Shown: one piece after another, positions 17,968 to 27,001 of the stretch | Layout: the number at the start of each line of letters is the position of its first letter | Position numbering within the stretch: position 1 is the first letter of the stretch | DNA from: Falsiphaeobacter marinintestinus | GTDB taxonomy: Bacteria > Pseudomonadota > Alphaproteobacteria > Rhodobacterales > Rhodobacteraceae | DNA length: 64,000 nt | Direction of reading: 5' to 3' | Assembly (NCBI RefSeq): GCF_007923355.1 | Contig: NZ_VOGO01000002.1 | Location: forward strand, 310,001 to 374,000 | Made by a program: the position numbers and the translations under genes | The notes under the pieces: generated by a model | Told to the model about the DNA's origin: nothing | Databases searched by the model: none | The model's input: the letters and a program-made list of their open reading frames with translations, nothing else

Positions 17968-18423
17968 TCACGCTTTGCGCCAGTGAACCTCCAGTTTCGT
18001 GCCCGCTGCTTCGAACAGCTTGGAAATGGCACAGTATTTCGCGGTTTCGGCCGCCACTTGTTCGATTTCCTCGGCGCTGGCGGGGCCATGTACGGTGACC
18101 AGCAATCGAATGGCGGGGAACGGTACGTCGACTTCTTCCATCAGCAACACGCCACGGCGGTCGAAATCGACCTCCATCTCGTAGCTGAGTTTGCCGATAT
18201 CGACGCCCAACGCCTTGGCGCATTTGTTGCCGATGGACGTGGTGCAACCCATCAACGCCACATAAGCGTATTCGGTTGGCGCGGCGCCCAGATTGGTGCC
18301 GCCGCGTTCCACGGGTTCGTCGATGATCACGGTCAGATCGCGGACCGCGACATCGGTGCGGGCGTGGCCGGATGTTTCTCCGGTGGTTTTGATCGTTACC
18401 TTGGATTTTTGTCTAATTGCCAT
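17968..18423 (-). CDS. OsmC-family protein
   Basis: A 151-residue OsmC/Ohr-fold protein with the two reactive cysteines Cys60 (ALMGCTTS) and Cys131 (AKYCAISK). Such proteins reduce organic peroxides or act as thiol-dependent hydrolases. Start 18423 has GAGGGC upstream; the longer frame to 18546 is not family-like. It lies between the nitroreductase and the TRAP genes in one strand-consistent operon, perhaps protecting against reactive quinone or peroxide products of aromatic turnover (inference). Confidence 0.88.
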   Translation of the reverse strand: MAIRQKSKVTIKTTGETSGHARTDVAVRDLTVIIDEPVERGGTNLGAAPTEYAYVALMGCTTSIGNKCAKALGVDIGKLSYEMEVDFDRRGVLLMEEVDVPFPAIRLLVTVHGPASAEEIEQVAAETAKYCAISKLFEAAGTKLEVHWRKA

Positions 18424-18430
18424 GATGCCC

Positions 18431-19096
18431 TCACGCGAAACTGCAAACTTTGTCGAACGGGAAGCGCGGCAGTTTTTGAAACAGCGCGGACTCGTCAGCA
18501 TAGCCAAGGTTACACAAAAAATTCGACTTGAGCGTTGTGCCGGCAAAAAATTCCTGATCGACGATCTCGTTCGAAAAGCCGCTCATCGCGCCGACATCCA
18601 GACCAAGCGCCCGGGCGGCGATCATGAAGTATGCGCCTTGCAGGGTGCCATTGCGAAACGCAGTGGTTTCGGAATGCTCGGGCTTGCCTTCGAAATGCGG
18701 GCGGCGGTCTTCGTGCGGGAACAGGAACGGCAGGTCGCGCCAGAATTCCAGATCATGCGCGATGATCGCCGTGACCGGCGCATCCATCATCTTGTCGATG
18801 TTCTTGGCCTTGAGCGATTTGGCCAGCCGTTGCTTGCCTGCGTCCGAGGTCACAAAGATGAACCGGGCCGGGCAGGTGTTCATGCTGGTCGGGCCACCGG
18901 CGGTGATTTCGTACAAACGGTGCAGCAATTCGGTCGAAACCGGCTTGTCCTGCCAGGCATAGTGCGACCGGGCATTGGTCAGGATCACGTCAATCGACAG
19001 ATCGTCCAGAGTGGGGCGCTGTTCACGCAATCTGCGCACGGCTTCTTGCGCTTCTGCACGCACCCGTTCCAGGTCTTTGCCGACAGGCGCGGTCAT
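18431..19096 (-). CDS. Nitroreductase-family flavoprotein
   Basis: A 221-residue FMN-dependent nitroreductase fold. Seen: SHYAWQDKPVS (N-terminal FMN-binding Arg/Ser region), ITAGGPTSMNTCPARF, and the C-terminal ALGLDVGAMSGFSN, which resembles malonic semialdehyde reductase RutE-type members. It may reduce nitro groups, quinones or enones. The ATG overlaps the stop of the FAH hydrolase gene (ATGA), so translation is coupled. Confidence 0.85.
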   Translation of the reverse strand: MTAPVGKDLERVRAEAQEAVRRLREQRPTLDDLSIDVILTNARSHYAWQDKPVSTELLHRLYEITAGGPTSMNTCPARFIFVTSDAGKQRLAKSLKAKNIDKMMDAPVTAIIAHDLEFWRDLPFLFPHEDRRPHFEGKPEHSETTAFRNGTLQGAYFMIAARALGLDVGAMSGFSNEIVDQEFFAGTTLKSNFLCNLGYADESALFQKLPRFPFDKVCSFA

Positions 19097-19956
19097 TCTG
19101 CGGCACCCGATGCAAGATCTGCTTCGTCCACGATGGGGCTGGCGCAGATGCCAATACCTTCGATCTCGACCTCGACAGTTTCGCCGGGGCGCAACCAGCG
19201 CGGCGGGGTTTTGGCGTGACCCACACCCGGAGGCGTGCCCATGGCGATCAGGTCGCCGGGTTCCAGCGTGGTGTATTCGGAAATCGTCGCGATGGTGCGC
19301 GCGACCGACCACATCATGTCGCCGGTGTTTGCGCTTTGCAGGATCTCGTCACCGACGCGGCTTTCGATCTTCAGACCTGTCGCGCCTTCGGGTAACTCAT
19401 CCGGGGTCACGACGACCGGGCCAACGGCGCCGGTATCGTCGAAGTTCTTCCCCGGAGTCCATTGATGCGTCTTGCGCTGGTAGTCGCGCACCGACCCGTC
19501 GTTGAACAGGGTATAGCCGAACACATGGTCCAGTGCGTCTTCTTCTTTGATATGACGCCCGCCCTTGCCGACGATCAACATCAGTTCGACTTCGTAATCC
19601 AGCTTTTCCGAGCAGGTCGGGCGCACCATCGGTGCACCGGCTGGCATGATCGAATGGCGCCCGCGCATGAACAGGGCAGGGTAGTCCGGAATGTCGTATC
19701 CGCCTTCCTTGATATGGTCGACATAGTTCAGACCAAGGCAGATGATTGTGCCGGGACGTTCAACCGGCAGGGCGGGCACGATGTCACTGACCGCAATCTC
19801 GGGTCCAGCCACATCGGCATACTCCGCGACCGGGCCGTACTCGCCCGTGATAAGTGGCATCAAGTCCTGGGCATCGCCCGGAAGCCGCTTTGCGACTTCA
19901 TTTTTCACCAGAAACACGCCTGTGTTTCCATCCACGCTTCCAACTATGAATCGCAT
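19093..19956 (-). CDS. Fumarylacetoacetate hydrolase family protein
   Basis: A 287-residue FAH-superfamily enzyme. Metal-binding and catalytic segments are present: CLGLNYVDHIKEGG, DYEVELMLIVGKGGR, GYTLFNDGSVRDYQ and DLIAMGTPPGVGH. The superfamily includes hydrolases, isomerases and decarboxylases of acylpyruvates and ring-cleavage products. As the first gene of the operon that ends in an intradiol dioxygenase, it probably handles a downstream keto acid. Divergent from the YciI gene with an 84-base spacer. Confidence 0.88.
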   Translation of the reverse strand: MRFIVGSVDGNTGVFLVKNEVAKRLPGDAQDLMPLITGEYGPVAEYADVAGPEIAVSDIVPALPVERPGTIICLGLNYVDHIKEGGYDIPDYPALFMRGRHSIMPAGAPMVRPTCSEKLDYEVELMLIVGKGGRHIKEEDALDHVFGYTLFNDGSVRDYQRKTHQWTPGKNFDDTGAVGPVVVTPDELPEGATGLKIESRVGDEILQSANTGDMMWSVARTIATISEYTTLEPGDLIAMGTPPGVGHAKTPPRWLRPGETVEVEIEGIGICASPIVDEADLASGAAE

Positions 19957-20040
19957 GCTGTCCCCCAGAAATTTTTACCATCTTTGCCGATTATTCTGTA
20001 GAGTGTCAATTAATATCGATTTTTTTGGAGGAAAACCGCC

Positions 20041-20427
20041 ATGCCCAGATGGGACGACTATAAACAACACGCCAAAGAGCGCGGCGCGCTGGCATTAGAG
20101 CTTTATGCGGTGGAAAGCACACCGTCCGAATCGGGGCCTGCGGTTCCGGATGTTCTGGCCGACCATCTGGCGTATCAGCGCGATCTGGAAATCACAGGCA
20201 AGCTGGTTCTGGCCGGCCCGATGTCGGATCTGAGCGGCGAGATGATGGAAGGGGCGGGGTTGATGATTTATCGCGCGGCGTCGTTTGAAGAAGCTCAGGC
20301 CATCGCAAAAGCCGATCCGATGCACGCGCGGGGCGCACGCACCTATGTGCTGCGTCGTTGGTTGGTCAACGAAGGGTCGGTGCACCTGTCGGTGGGGCTG
20401 TCGACCGGGACAGTCGATCTCAGCTGA
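20041..20427 (+). CDS. YciI-family protein
   Basis: A 128-residue protein with the YCII-related (muconolactone-isomerase-like) ferredoxin fold: LADHLAYQRDLEITGKLVLAGPM, then SFEEAQAIAKADPMHARG with the family's conserved His. Such proteins are often dehalogenase- or isomerase-like partners in aromatic pathways. A GGAGG site lies eight bases before the ATG. Divergent from the FAH gene, so a shared promoter region is likely. Confidence 0.85.
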   Translation: MPRWDDYKQHAKERGALALELYAVESTPSESGPAVPDVLADHLAYQRDLEITGKLVLAGPMSDLSGEMMEGAGLMIYRAASFEEAQAIAKADPMHARGARTYVLRRWLVNEGSVHLSVGLSTGTVDLS

Positions 20428-20437
20428 TGTGAAAATC

Positions 20438-20462
20438 ACGGATCGGGGCAGGCCCGATCCGT
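20438..20462. terminator. Bidirectional terminator hairpin
   Basis: A perfect 10-bp stem (ACGGATCGGG / CCCGATCCGT) with a five-base loop, preceded by GAAAATC and followed by AATCT. It lies between the convergent YciI and mannitol dehydrogenase genes and can stop both transcripts. Confidence 0.7.
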
Positions 20463-20468
20463 AATCTA

Positions 20469-21938
20469 TCACTTTACGTAGGTCTGAATGGCGGCTTCGC
20501 AGCCCTCGGACCAGATCAGGGCCAGCCAGCTTTCAAAGGCTTCGGCAAAAGGTTGGGCCGTGCTCAGATCGCCGTAGATCTGTTTTTGTGACAACCAGTC
20601 GGCGGGATAGTCCCGCGCGGACAAGGCGTGCCGGTTCAGGTCATCCCAGAACGGATCGTTCGGAACAATCACGGCCCCGTTTTCGCGGGTCCCTGCGCAC
20701 ATCCGCGCCCAAAGCGCTTCGACCAGCGCCAGCCCCTGAACGGATCCGCCTGCGGCAAGCTGATCGCGCAGGATTGGCAAGACAAAACCGGTGTGGCGGG
20801 ACGAGCCGTCAAAGGCGACACGCCGGGTGGTGTCAACGATCTTGGGGTTGGCAAAGCGCCGTTCGATCAGATCGACATAGGCATGTGGTGTCATTCCGGG
20901 AACCGGGTCGACTGTTGGCGCGATTTCTTCGCGTTCAACCTTTTGAAACAGCCGTGATACCAGCGGATGCGCCATGCAATCGGCAATTGTGTCCAGCCCC
21001 AGGATTTCTCCGACGTTGGCAATGACCTGATGACCGGCATTCAGGATGCGGATCTTCATGGTTTCATAAGCATGCACGTCGTCCGAGAACGTCGCGCCCA
21101 CCTTGTCCCAGTCAGGGCGTCCGGCACAGAAACTGTCTTCGATCACCCACTGGCGAAAGCGTTCATGCGTCACCGGGGCGGCGTCGTTGATGCCGAGGTC
21201 ATGCACCAGAGCCATTTCAACCGGGCCAGTCGACGGGGCAATGCTGTCGACCATTGAGTTGGGAAACGCACCTTGCGTATCGATCCACTCGGCAAGGCCC
21301 GGATCACTCATCCGGGCCAAGGACACCACGGCCTGACGCAGGATCTTGCCGTTGCCTTGCAGGTTGTCACAGCTCATCCCGGTGAAGGGGGCGTGACCTG
21401 CTGCGCGGCGCTGGCGCAGGGCTGCGACCATGGCACCGAATGCGGTGCAGGGCGTATCCGGGTGCGCCGCATCGTGCTGGATGTCGGGGTGGTGGGCATC
21501 AAAGGATTTGTCAACCGGGTCGATATAGTATCCGCCCTCGGTGACAGTCAGCGAGACAATGCGGATCGCAGGGTTGGCCATTTGCCGGATCAGGGACGCA
21601 TTGTCCGTGTCAATCGGCAGGTAGTCGATCATCGATCCGATCACCTCGGCCGAGGTTGAATCGGGGTCAAGTTCGATCAGGGTCGTCAGGCAATCCTGCG
21701 CCAACAGTTTTTCGCGCATTGCGGCGTCGTAAGGGCGCACGCCTGCGCCGATGATGGCCCAATCCTGTGCCAGCCCGTCCTGCATCAGCCGGTGCAGATA
21801 CCAGGCCTGATGCGCGCGATGAAAATTTCCGACGCCGATATGCACGATACCCGGGCTCAGTCGCGACCGGTCATAGCGCGGATGCTCGACTGCGAGTTGA
21901 TCCAGCGTTGCGTTGGAAAGGGAGATCAGCTCATCCAT
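20469..21938 (-). CDS. mtlK: Mannitol 2-dehydrogenase
   Basis: A 489-residue polyol-specific long-chain dehydrogenase that oxidises D-mannitol to fructose with NAD. Seen: VHIGVGNFHRAHQAWYLH (N-terminal Rossmann), SVTVTEGGYYID, MSCDNLQGNG, and the catalytic Lys/Asn/His region MKIRILNAGHQVIANVG. Length is normal for the family (about 490). Last gene of the polyol operon; it overlaps the end of the sorbitol dehydrogenase gene by 13 bases. The order matches the smo-mtlK operon known from Rhodobacter. Confidence 0.93.
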   Translation of the reverse strand: MDELISLSNATLDQLAVEHPRYDRSRLSPGIVHIGVGNFHRAHQAWYLHRLMQDGLAQDWAIIGAGVRPYDAAMREKLLAQDCLTTLIELDPDSTSAEVIGSMIDYLPIDTDNASLIRQMANPAIRIVSLTVTEGGYYIDPVDKSFDAHHPDIQHDAAHPDTPCTAFGAMVAALRQRRAAGHAPFTGMSCDNLQGNGKILRQAVVSLARMSDPGLAEWIDTQGAFPNSMVDSIAPSTGPVEMALVHDLGINDAAPVTHERFRQWVIEDSFCAGRPDWDKVGATFSDDVHAYETMKIRILNAGHQVIANVGEILGLDTIADCMAHPLVSRLFQKVEREEIAPTVDPVPGMTPHAYVDLIERRFANPKIVDTTRRVAFDGSSRHTGFVLPILRDQLAAGGSVQGLALVEALWARMCAGTRENGAVIVPNDPFWDDLNRHALSARDYPADWLSQKQIYGDLSTAQPFAEAFESWLALIWSEGCEAAIQTYVK

Positions 21939-22696
21939 TGTCCGCCATCCACGTTATAGCATTGAGAAACGATGTAGTTGGACTCGTCACTGGCCAGAAA
22001 CACGGCCATTCCGGTCAGGTCTTCGGGGCGGCCCATGCGCCCATAGGGGACGGCATCTCCGACTTCCTGTTTTTTCTGGCCTGGTTCTTTGTCTTCGTAT
22101 TCGGCAAAGAACGCATCGACGCCGTCCCAGTGTTCGCCATCCACCACACCGGGTGCGATGGCGTTGACGTTGATGCCGTGTTGGATCAGGTCCAGCCCGG
22201 CAGACTGGGTCAGGCTGATCACGGCGGCCTTGGTGGCGCAGTAAACCGCGACCAGCGGTTCGCCCCGCCGACCAGCCTGGCTGGCCATGTTGATGATCTT
22301 GCCCCGGATGCCCGAGGTGATCATGTGACGCGCGACAGCCTGAAGGGTGAACAGCGTGCCGGTCACGTTGACGTCAAAGGCCCGGTCATAGTCTTCGCGG
22401 GTGATTTCGACGATGGGGGAGGCAGTGAACACCGCCGCGTTGTTGATCAGAATGTCGATCTGCCCGTGGCATGCGACGGTCTCGGCAACGGCGAGGTCGA
22501 TGCTGTCCTGATCGGTCACATCAAGCCTGACGGCCATCGCCCCCGCGCGCAGTTCGGACGCGGTTGTCTGGGCGCGGTCGAAATCGATATCGCCAATCGC
22601 CACCCGCGCGCCTTCGCGCAGGTAAGATTCGGCAAAGGCGCGCCCGATTCCTCGGGCGGCGCCAGTGATAAGGGCTGATTTACCCGCCAATCGCAT
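21926..22696 (-). CDS. smoS: Sorbitol dehydrogenase (SDR family)
   Basis: A 256-residue SDR: TGAARGIG at residues 11-18, NNAAV, NMASQAGRRGEP with the catalytic Ser, YCATKAAV active-site Tyr/Lys, and C-terminal YNVDGGQWMS. The sequence around DGEHWDGVDAFFA matches L-iditol/sorbitol dehydrogenase SmoS. Oxidises sorbitol to fructose (and probably galactitol to tagatose). Its ATG overlaps the smoK stop (TGATG arrangement), so translation is coupled. Confidence 0.93.
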   Translation of the reverse strand: MRLAGKSALITGAARGIGRAFAESYLREGARVAIGDIDFDRAQTTASELRAGAMAVRLDVTDQDSIDLAVAETVACHGQIDILINNAAVFTASPIVEITREDYDRAFDVNVTGTLFTLQAVARHMITSGIRGKIINMASQAGRRGEPLVAVYCATKAAVISLTQSAGLDLIQHGINVNAIAPGVVDGEHWDGVDAFFAEYEDKEPGQKKQEVGDAVPYGRMGRPEDLTGMAVFLASDESNYIVSQCYNVDGGQWMS

Positions 22697-23700
22697 CAGG
22701 CGATCCTCAGGCCCTTGTCGTCGAACCTGTGCATCTGATCGAGCTGCGGCGTGAGGTACACGGTATCGCCATGCTTGGCTTCGATATCGCCGATGATGCG
22801 CACGGTGATCATGTCAGCAAGGCCGGTGTCGTGAACGTGGATGAACGTGTCCGATCCAAGGTGTTCGGCAACCCCGACGACGCCTTTCCAGGTGCCTTCC
22901 GTCTTGCTGACGTCGATGTGTTCAGGGCGGATCCCGATTGTATGCGCCTCATGCTTGGCGGCTTCGGGGCCCTCGATGAGGTTCATTTTCGGCGAGCCGA
23001 TGAACCCGGCCACGAACTTGTTGCGCGGGGCATGATACAGGTCCAGAGGCGAGCCAACCTGTTCGATGTAGCCAGAGCGCAGGACCACGATCTTGTCGGC
23101 CATTGTCATAGCTTCGACCTGATCATGAGTCACATAGATCATCGTGGTCTGCAGACGTTCGTGCAGTTCGCTGATCTCAAGGCGCATACCGACCCGCAAT
23201 GCCGCATCCAGGTTCGACAGCGGTTCGTCGAACAGGAAGGCGTCCGGTTCGCGAACGATCGAGCGGCCAATGGCGACCCGCTGACGCTGACCACCCGAAA
23301 GCTGGCCCGGTTTACGGTCCAGATAGTCGGTCAGGTTCAGCGCCGTCGCAGCGGCATCGATCCGGCGTTTCTGTTCGTCTTCAGACATGCCGGCCATTTT
23401 CATCGGAAACGCGATGTTCTTGCGTACCGTCATATGCGGGTAAAGCGCATAGGACTGAAACACCATTGCCAGGCCGCGTTTGGCCGGCGGTGTCATGGTC
23501 GCATCTTTTCCGTTGATGGCAATATGGCCCGAGCTCACATCCTCAAGCCCGGCAATCAGGCGCAGAAGGGTGGACTTGCCGCAGCCCGAGGGGCCAACGA
23601 AGACGCAGAATTCACCGTCTTCAATGGTCAGGTCCAAAGGCGGGATGACCTGAACATCGCCGAAGCTTTTGGTCACCTGGTTCAGTTGAATTTGTCCCAT
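22696..23700 (-). CDS. smoK: Polyol ABC transporter ATP-binding protein
   Basis: A 334-residue ABC ATPase of the MalK/UgpC type: Walker [11 protein letters not shown]-loop FQSYALYPH, signature LSGGQRQR, Walker [12 protein letters not shown] and switch His in THDQVEAM. The C-terminal 90 residues form the OB/regulatory domain ([10 protein letters not shown]). Powers sorbitol/mannitol uptake through the two permeases encoded upstream. Confidence 0.94.
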   Translation of the reverse strand: MGQIQLNQVTKSFGDVQVIPPLDLTIEDGEFCVFVGPSGCGKSTLLRLIAGLEDVSSGHIAINGKDATMTPPAKRGLAMVFQSYALYPHMTVRKNIAFPMKMAGMSEDEQKRRIDAAATALNLTDYLDRKPGQLSGGQRQRVAIGRSIVREPDAFLFDEPLSNLDAALRVGMRLEISELHERLQTTMIYVTHDQVEAMTMADKIVVLRSGYIEQVGSPLDLYHAPRNKFVAGFIGSPKMNLIEGPEAAKHEAHTIGIRPEHIDVSKTEGTWKGVVGVAEHLGSDTFIHVHDTGLADMITVRIIGDIEAKHGDTVYLTPQLDQMHRFDDKGLRIA

Positions 23701-23712
23701 AGTTCAGTTCCC

Positions 23713-24543
23713 TTACTTAACAGCGCCGAAAGTCAGGCCGCTGACGAGTTGTTTCTGGCTGAACCAGCCAAGGATGAGGATCGGTGCAATCGCCATGGTC
23801 GAAGCCGCGCTGAGCTTGGCGTAGAACAGACCTTCGGGCGAAGAGTAGCTGGCAATGAAAGCTGTCAGCGGGGCTGCGTTGACGGACGTCAGGTTCAAGG
23901 TCCAGAACGCTTCGTTCCAGGCGAGAATGAAGTTCAGCAGGACAGTCGATGCAATCCCGGGAATGGCCATCGGTGTCAGGACATGGATGATCTCGTCCTT
24001 CAGGGTCGCGCCATCCATCCGGGCGGCCTCAAGGATCTCGCTCGGGATTTCCTTGAAGTAGGTGTACAGCATCCAGACGATGATCGGCAGGTTGATCAGC
24101 ATCATGATGATGACCAAGCCGACCCGGCTGTCCAGAATTCCCATCCGAACAAACAGCAGGTAGATCGGGTAGAGAACACCAACTGCCGGCAGCATCTTGG
24201 TTGAGAGCATCCAAAGCAGGATGTCCTTGGTCCATTTGCCGGGGACAAAAGCCATCGACCAGGCGGCAGGAACCGCGATGACGATCCCCAGCAGGGTGGA
24301 CCCGCCAGCGATGATCACCGAGTTCCACAGGAACCGCATATAGTTCGACCGCTCTTGAACGATCGCATAGTTTTCCAGTGTCCAGTCAAAGTTCAGGAAG
24401 ATCGGAGGGCTGGCAATGGCCTGTCCTTCGGTCTTGAAGCTGGTGAGGATTGTCCACAGGATCGGGAAGAAAATCAGCAAACCAATGGCCCAAGCAATGG
24501 CCGTGTTGATCGCTTTACGTTGTGTTGTAACTGAGCGTGCCAT
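23713..24543 (-). CDS. smoG: Polyol ABC transporter permease
   Basis: A 276-residue MalG-type inner-membrane permease with six hydrophobic segments and the cytoplasmic EAA motif (EILEAARMDGATLKDEI) that contacts the ATPase. Twelve bases separate it from smoK and about ten from smoF. Confidence 0.93.
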   Translation of the reverse strand: MARSVTTQRKAINTAIAWAIGLLIFFPILWTILTSFKTEGQAIASPPIFLNFDWTLENYAIVQERSNYMRFLWNSVIIAGGSTLLGIVIAVPAAWSMAFVPGKWTKDILLWMLSTKMLPAVGVLYPIYLLFVRMGILDSRVGLVIIMMLINLPIIVWMLYTYFKEIPSEILEAARMDGATLKDEIIHVLTPMAIPGIASTVLLNFILAWNEAFWTLNLTSVNAAPLTAFIASYSSPEGLFYAKLSAASTMAIAPILILGWFSQKQLVSGLTFGAVK

Positions 24544-24553
24544 GATCGTTCCC

Positions 24554-25459
24554 TTATGCGTCCAGGTTTTTGCCGACGATGCGCATCAGGAAGATCGCAA
24601 CGATATTGGCAAGGATGATGGCATAGACCCCACCGGCGGATCCGAGCCCCACGTTCTGGCTTTCCAGCACACGCTGGAAGATCAGGTAGGACAACGTCCG
24701 GGTTCCAAACGCACCGCCTGTGGTCACGAAGATCTCGGCAAAGATCGCCAGCAGAAAGATGGTCTGGATCAGGATCACGATGGTAATCGCGCGACCCAGA
24801 TGCGGAAGGATGATGTACCAGAACCGTTTCAGCACCGGGGCGCCATCCATTTCAGCGGCTTCCAGCTGTTCGCCGTCCAGCGATTGAATCGCGGTCAGCA
24901 AGATCAGCGTCGCAAAGGGCAGCCACTGCCAGCTGACGATCAGGATGATCGACGGCATGGCGGCCTCGGACAGGAAGGATATCGGTTCGGCACCGAAGAA
25001 CCTCCACAGATGCGAAAACAGCCCGTTGTTGGGATCCATGAACATGTTCTTCCACACCAGCGCCGAAACGGTGGGCATGACAAAGAACGGGGCGATTACC
25101 AGAATTCGGACAAAGCCCTGGCCCCACATCGGCTGGTTCAGCAAGATCGCCAGCAAGATGCCAAAAACAACGGTCACAATCAGCACGCCACCGACAAGGA
25201 TCAGCGTGGTGCTGACAGCGGGCCAGAAGGCGCTGGAGCTTACAAAACGGCCATAGTTGGCGAACCCGACCCAATCGAGACTGGGAAAGAAGGTAACCCA
25301 ATCCCAACCGCTTTCGATTTGGTCGCCGCGCAGCGGCAGAAATTTCTTGAATGAGAAGATCAGTGTCAGACTAAGTGGCACCAGCATCCATACAAGCAGT
25401 AGGAAAACGGCAGGTGCCATCATCAATCGGGCAGCAGATCGGGAATGCTGAGTAGCCAT
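24554..25459 (-). CDS. smoF: Polyol ABC transporter permease
   Basis: A 301-residue MalF-type permease with six hydrophobic segments and an EAA loop (QLEAAEMDGAPVLKRF). Start 25459 (MATQHSRSAAR) is chosen for the AGGAAAG site upstream; the open frame continues to 25543 through the intergenic hairpin. Partner of SmoG. Confidence 0.92.
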   Translation of the reverse strand: MATQHSRSAARLMMAPAVFLLLVWMLVPLSLTLIFSFKKFLPLRGDQIESGWDWVTFFPSLDWVGFANYGRFVSSSAFWPAVSTTLILVGGVLIVTVVFGILLAILLNQPMWGQGFVRILVIAPFFVMPTVSALVWKNMFMDPNNGLFSHLWRFFGAEPISFLSEAAMPSIILIVSWQWLPFATLILLTAIQSLDGEQLEAAEMDGAPVLKRFWYIILPHLGRAITIVILIQTIFLLAIFAEIFVTTGGAFGTRTLSYLIFQRVLESQNVGLGSAGGVYAIILANIVAIFLMRIVGKNLDA

Positions 25460-25520
25460 TGGATACAACTTTCCTGTTGACGGCACCGCCGTCTTGGATC
25501 GACCGATAGTGATTAGGGAA

Positions 25521-25568
25521 CTGTCTAGACAGTGAAGAGACAAGAGGCGGCGCGTGGGCCGCCTCTTG
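25521..25568 (-). promoter_or_regulatory. Intergenic hairpin between smoE and smoF
   Basis: An 11-bp perfect stem (arms 25541-25551 and 25558-25568, CAAGAGGCGGC type) lies 12 bases past the smoE stop on the transcribed strand, followed by only a weak T tract. Next to it is a perfect 12-base palindrome CTGTCTAGACAG (25521-25532). Such stem-loops after binding-protein genes commonly protect the upstream mRNA and lower expression of the permease genes; that is the likely role here. Confidence 0.6.
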
Positions 25569-25579
25569 AATTGAAGCGC

Positions 25580-26884
25580 TTAGCGGTAGCCAGCGGCTTC
25601 CATTGCGTCGTTGGTCAGGGCTTGTGCCTTGGCCAGAGCTTCTTCGATGGTCTGCTGACCGGCGTAAGCTGCAGAGAACTCCTGGCTCACTTCAGTCGCG
25701 ATGCCTGCAAACTCGGGGATCGCAGCGAACTGAACGCCAACGTAGGGGCTTTCGTTCACGGTCGAGTCGTTCGGATCAGCCGACAGGATCGAATCCAGGG
25801 TCATCTGAGCGAACGGCACCTTCTGGTACTCGGGGTTTTCGTACAGCGAAGTCCGGGCACCGGGAGGAACGTTTGCCCAACCTTCGCTGGCAGCAACCAG
25901 GTCGATATAGTCCGTGGATGTGGCCCATTCGATGAACTGCTTGGCTTCTGCTTCTTTCTGAGTGCCAGCTGGAACGGCCAGTGCCCATGCCCACAGCCAG
26001 TTGGAGTTTTTGCCCATGCCGGTGTTCGGCGCCAGAGCAAAGCCAACTTTGTCAGCAACAGTCGAATCGTCGGGGTTGGTCACGAACGAGGCCGCCACGG
26101 TGGCGTCGATCCACATGCCGCATTTGCCCTGCTGGAACAGCGACAGGTTTTCGTTGAAACCGTTGGTGGCGTAACCGGCCGGGCCGGATTCATCCATCAT
26201 GCCCTTGAAGAAGGTCAGAGTGTTCTTCCACGGCTCCTGGTCAAAGGTCGCGCCCCAGTCCATGTCGAACCACTGTGCGCCGAACGAGTTGGACATCGCG
26301 GTGATGAACGCGCCGCCTTCACCCCAGCCGGCCTTGCCACGCAGGCAGATGCCGTTGATTTCCGCGTCACGATCGGTCATCGCCGCAGCCGCTTGACGGA
26401 TGAAGTCCCAGGTCGGGGATTTTGGCATCTCAAGACCTGCTTTTTCCATCAGGTCGGTGCGATACATGATCATCGAGCTTTCGCCATAGAACGGAGCCGC
26501 ATACAGCGTGCCGTCGTGGCTCAGGCCGCCTGCCATGGCAGGCAGGATGTCAGCCGCGTTGTACTCGGCGGACAGGTCATCCAGAGCAACGAGCCAACCA
26601 TTGGCGCCCCAGATCGGGGTTTCGTACATACCGATGGTCATGATGTCGAACTGGCCACCCTTGGTGGTGATGTCCGTCGTCACGCGCTGACGCAGCACGT
26701 TTTCTTCGAGGGTGACCCACTCGACATCAATGCCGGTCGCGGCAGTGAATTTGTCGGTGTAGCCCTGCATACGGATCATGTCGCCGTTGTTCACGGTGGC
26801 AATGGTGATGGTTTCAGCAACTGCGCCGAACGCCCCCACCAACGACAACGCCGTCGCGGCATAAAGTGTGTTCTTAAGAGACAT
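25580..26884 (-). CDS. smoE: Polyol ABC transporter solute-binding protein
   Basis: A 434-residue family-1 extracellular binding protein. Signal peptide at residues 1-23 (hydrophobic core ALSLVGAFGAVA then Glu). The mature part opens with ITIATVNNGDMIRMQGYTDKF, the usual first strand for sugar-alcohol binding proteins. First gene of the polyol operon, with a GGGAGGACT ribosome site. The 117-base region upstream, towards the LacI gene, holds its promoter. Confidence 0.93.
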   Translation of the reverse strand: MSLKNTLYAATALSLVGAFGAVAETITIATVNNGDMIRMQGYTDKFTAATGIDVEWVTLEENVLRQRVTTDITTKGGQFDIMTIGMYETPIWGANGWLVALDDLSAEYNAADILPAMAGGLSHDGTLYAAPFYGESSMIMYRTDLMEKAGLEMPKSPTWDFIRQAAAAMTDRDAEINGICLRGKAGWGEGGAFITAMSNSFGAQWFDMDWGATFDQEPWKNTLTFFKGMMDESGPAGYATNGFNENLSLFQQGKCGMWIDATVAASFVTNPDDSTVADKVGFALAPNTGMGKNSNWLWAWALAVPAGTQKEAEAKQFIEWATSTDYIDLVAASEGWANVPPGARTSLYENPEYQKVPFAQMTLDSILSADPNDSTVNESPYVGVQFAAIPEFAGIATEVSQEFSAAYAGQQTIEEALAKAQALTNDAMEAAGYR

Positions 26885-27001
26885 ACCAGTCCTCCCTAGT
26901 ATCTGGATGATGTGGTCCAGCGTACTGATCAGGGATACTCGAAGTCAAATAAAATTTAACGCGCGCAAAGAAAATCTTATTTTTTAAATAGTGCCAGATA
27001 T
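26885..27001 (-). promoter_or_regulatory. Promoter region of the polyol operon
   Basis: A markedly AT-rich stretch (26945-26995) between the LacI stop and smoE start. It contains a TTTAACGCGCGCAAAG element at 26953-26968 whose CGCGCG core with flanking A/T is reminiscent of LacI-family operators; the half-site symmetry is weak. No clear -10/-35 pair can be named. Confidence 0.35.
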
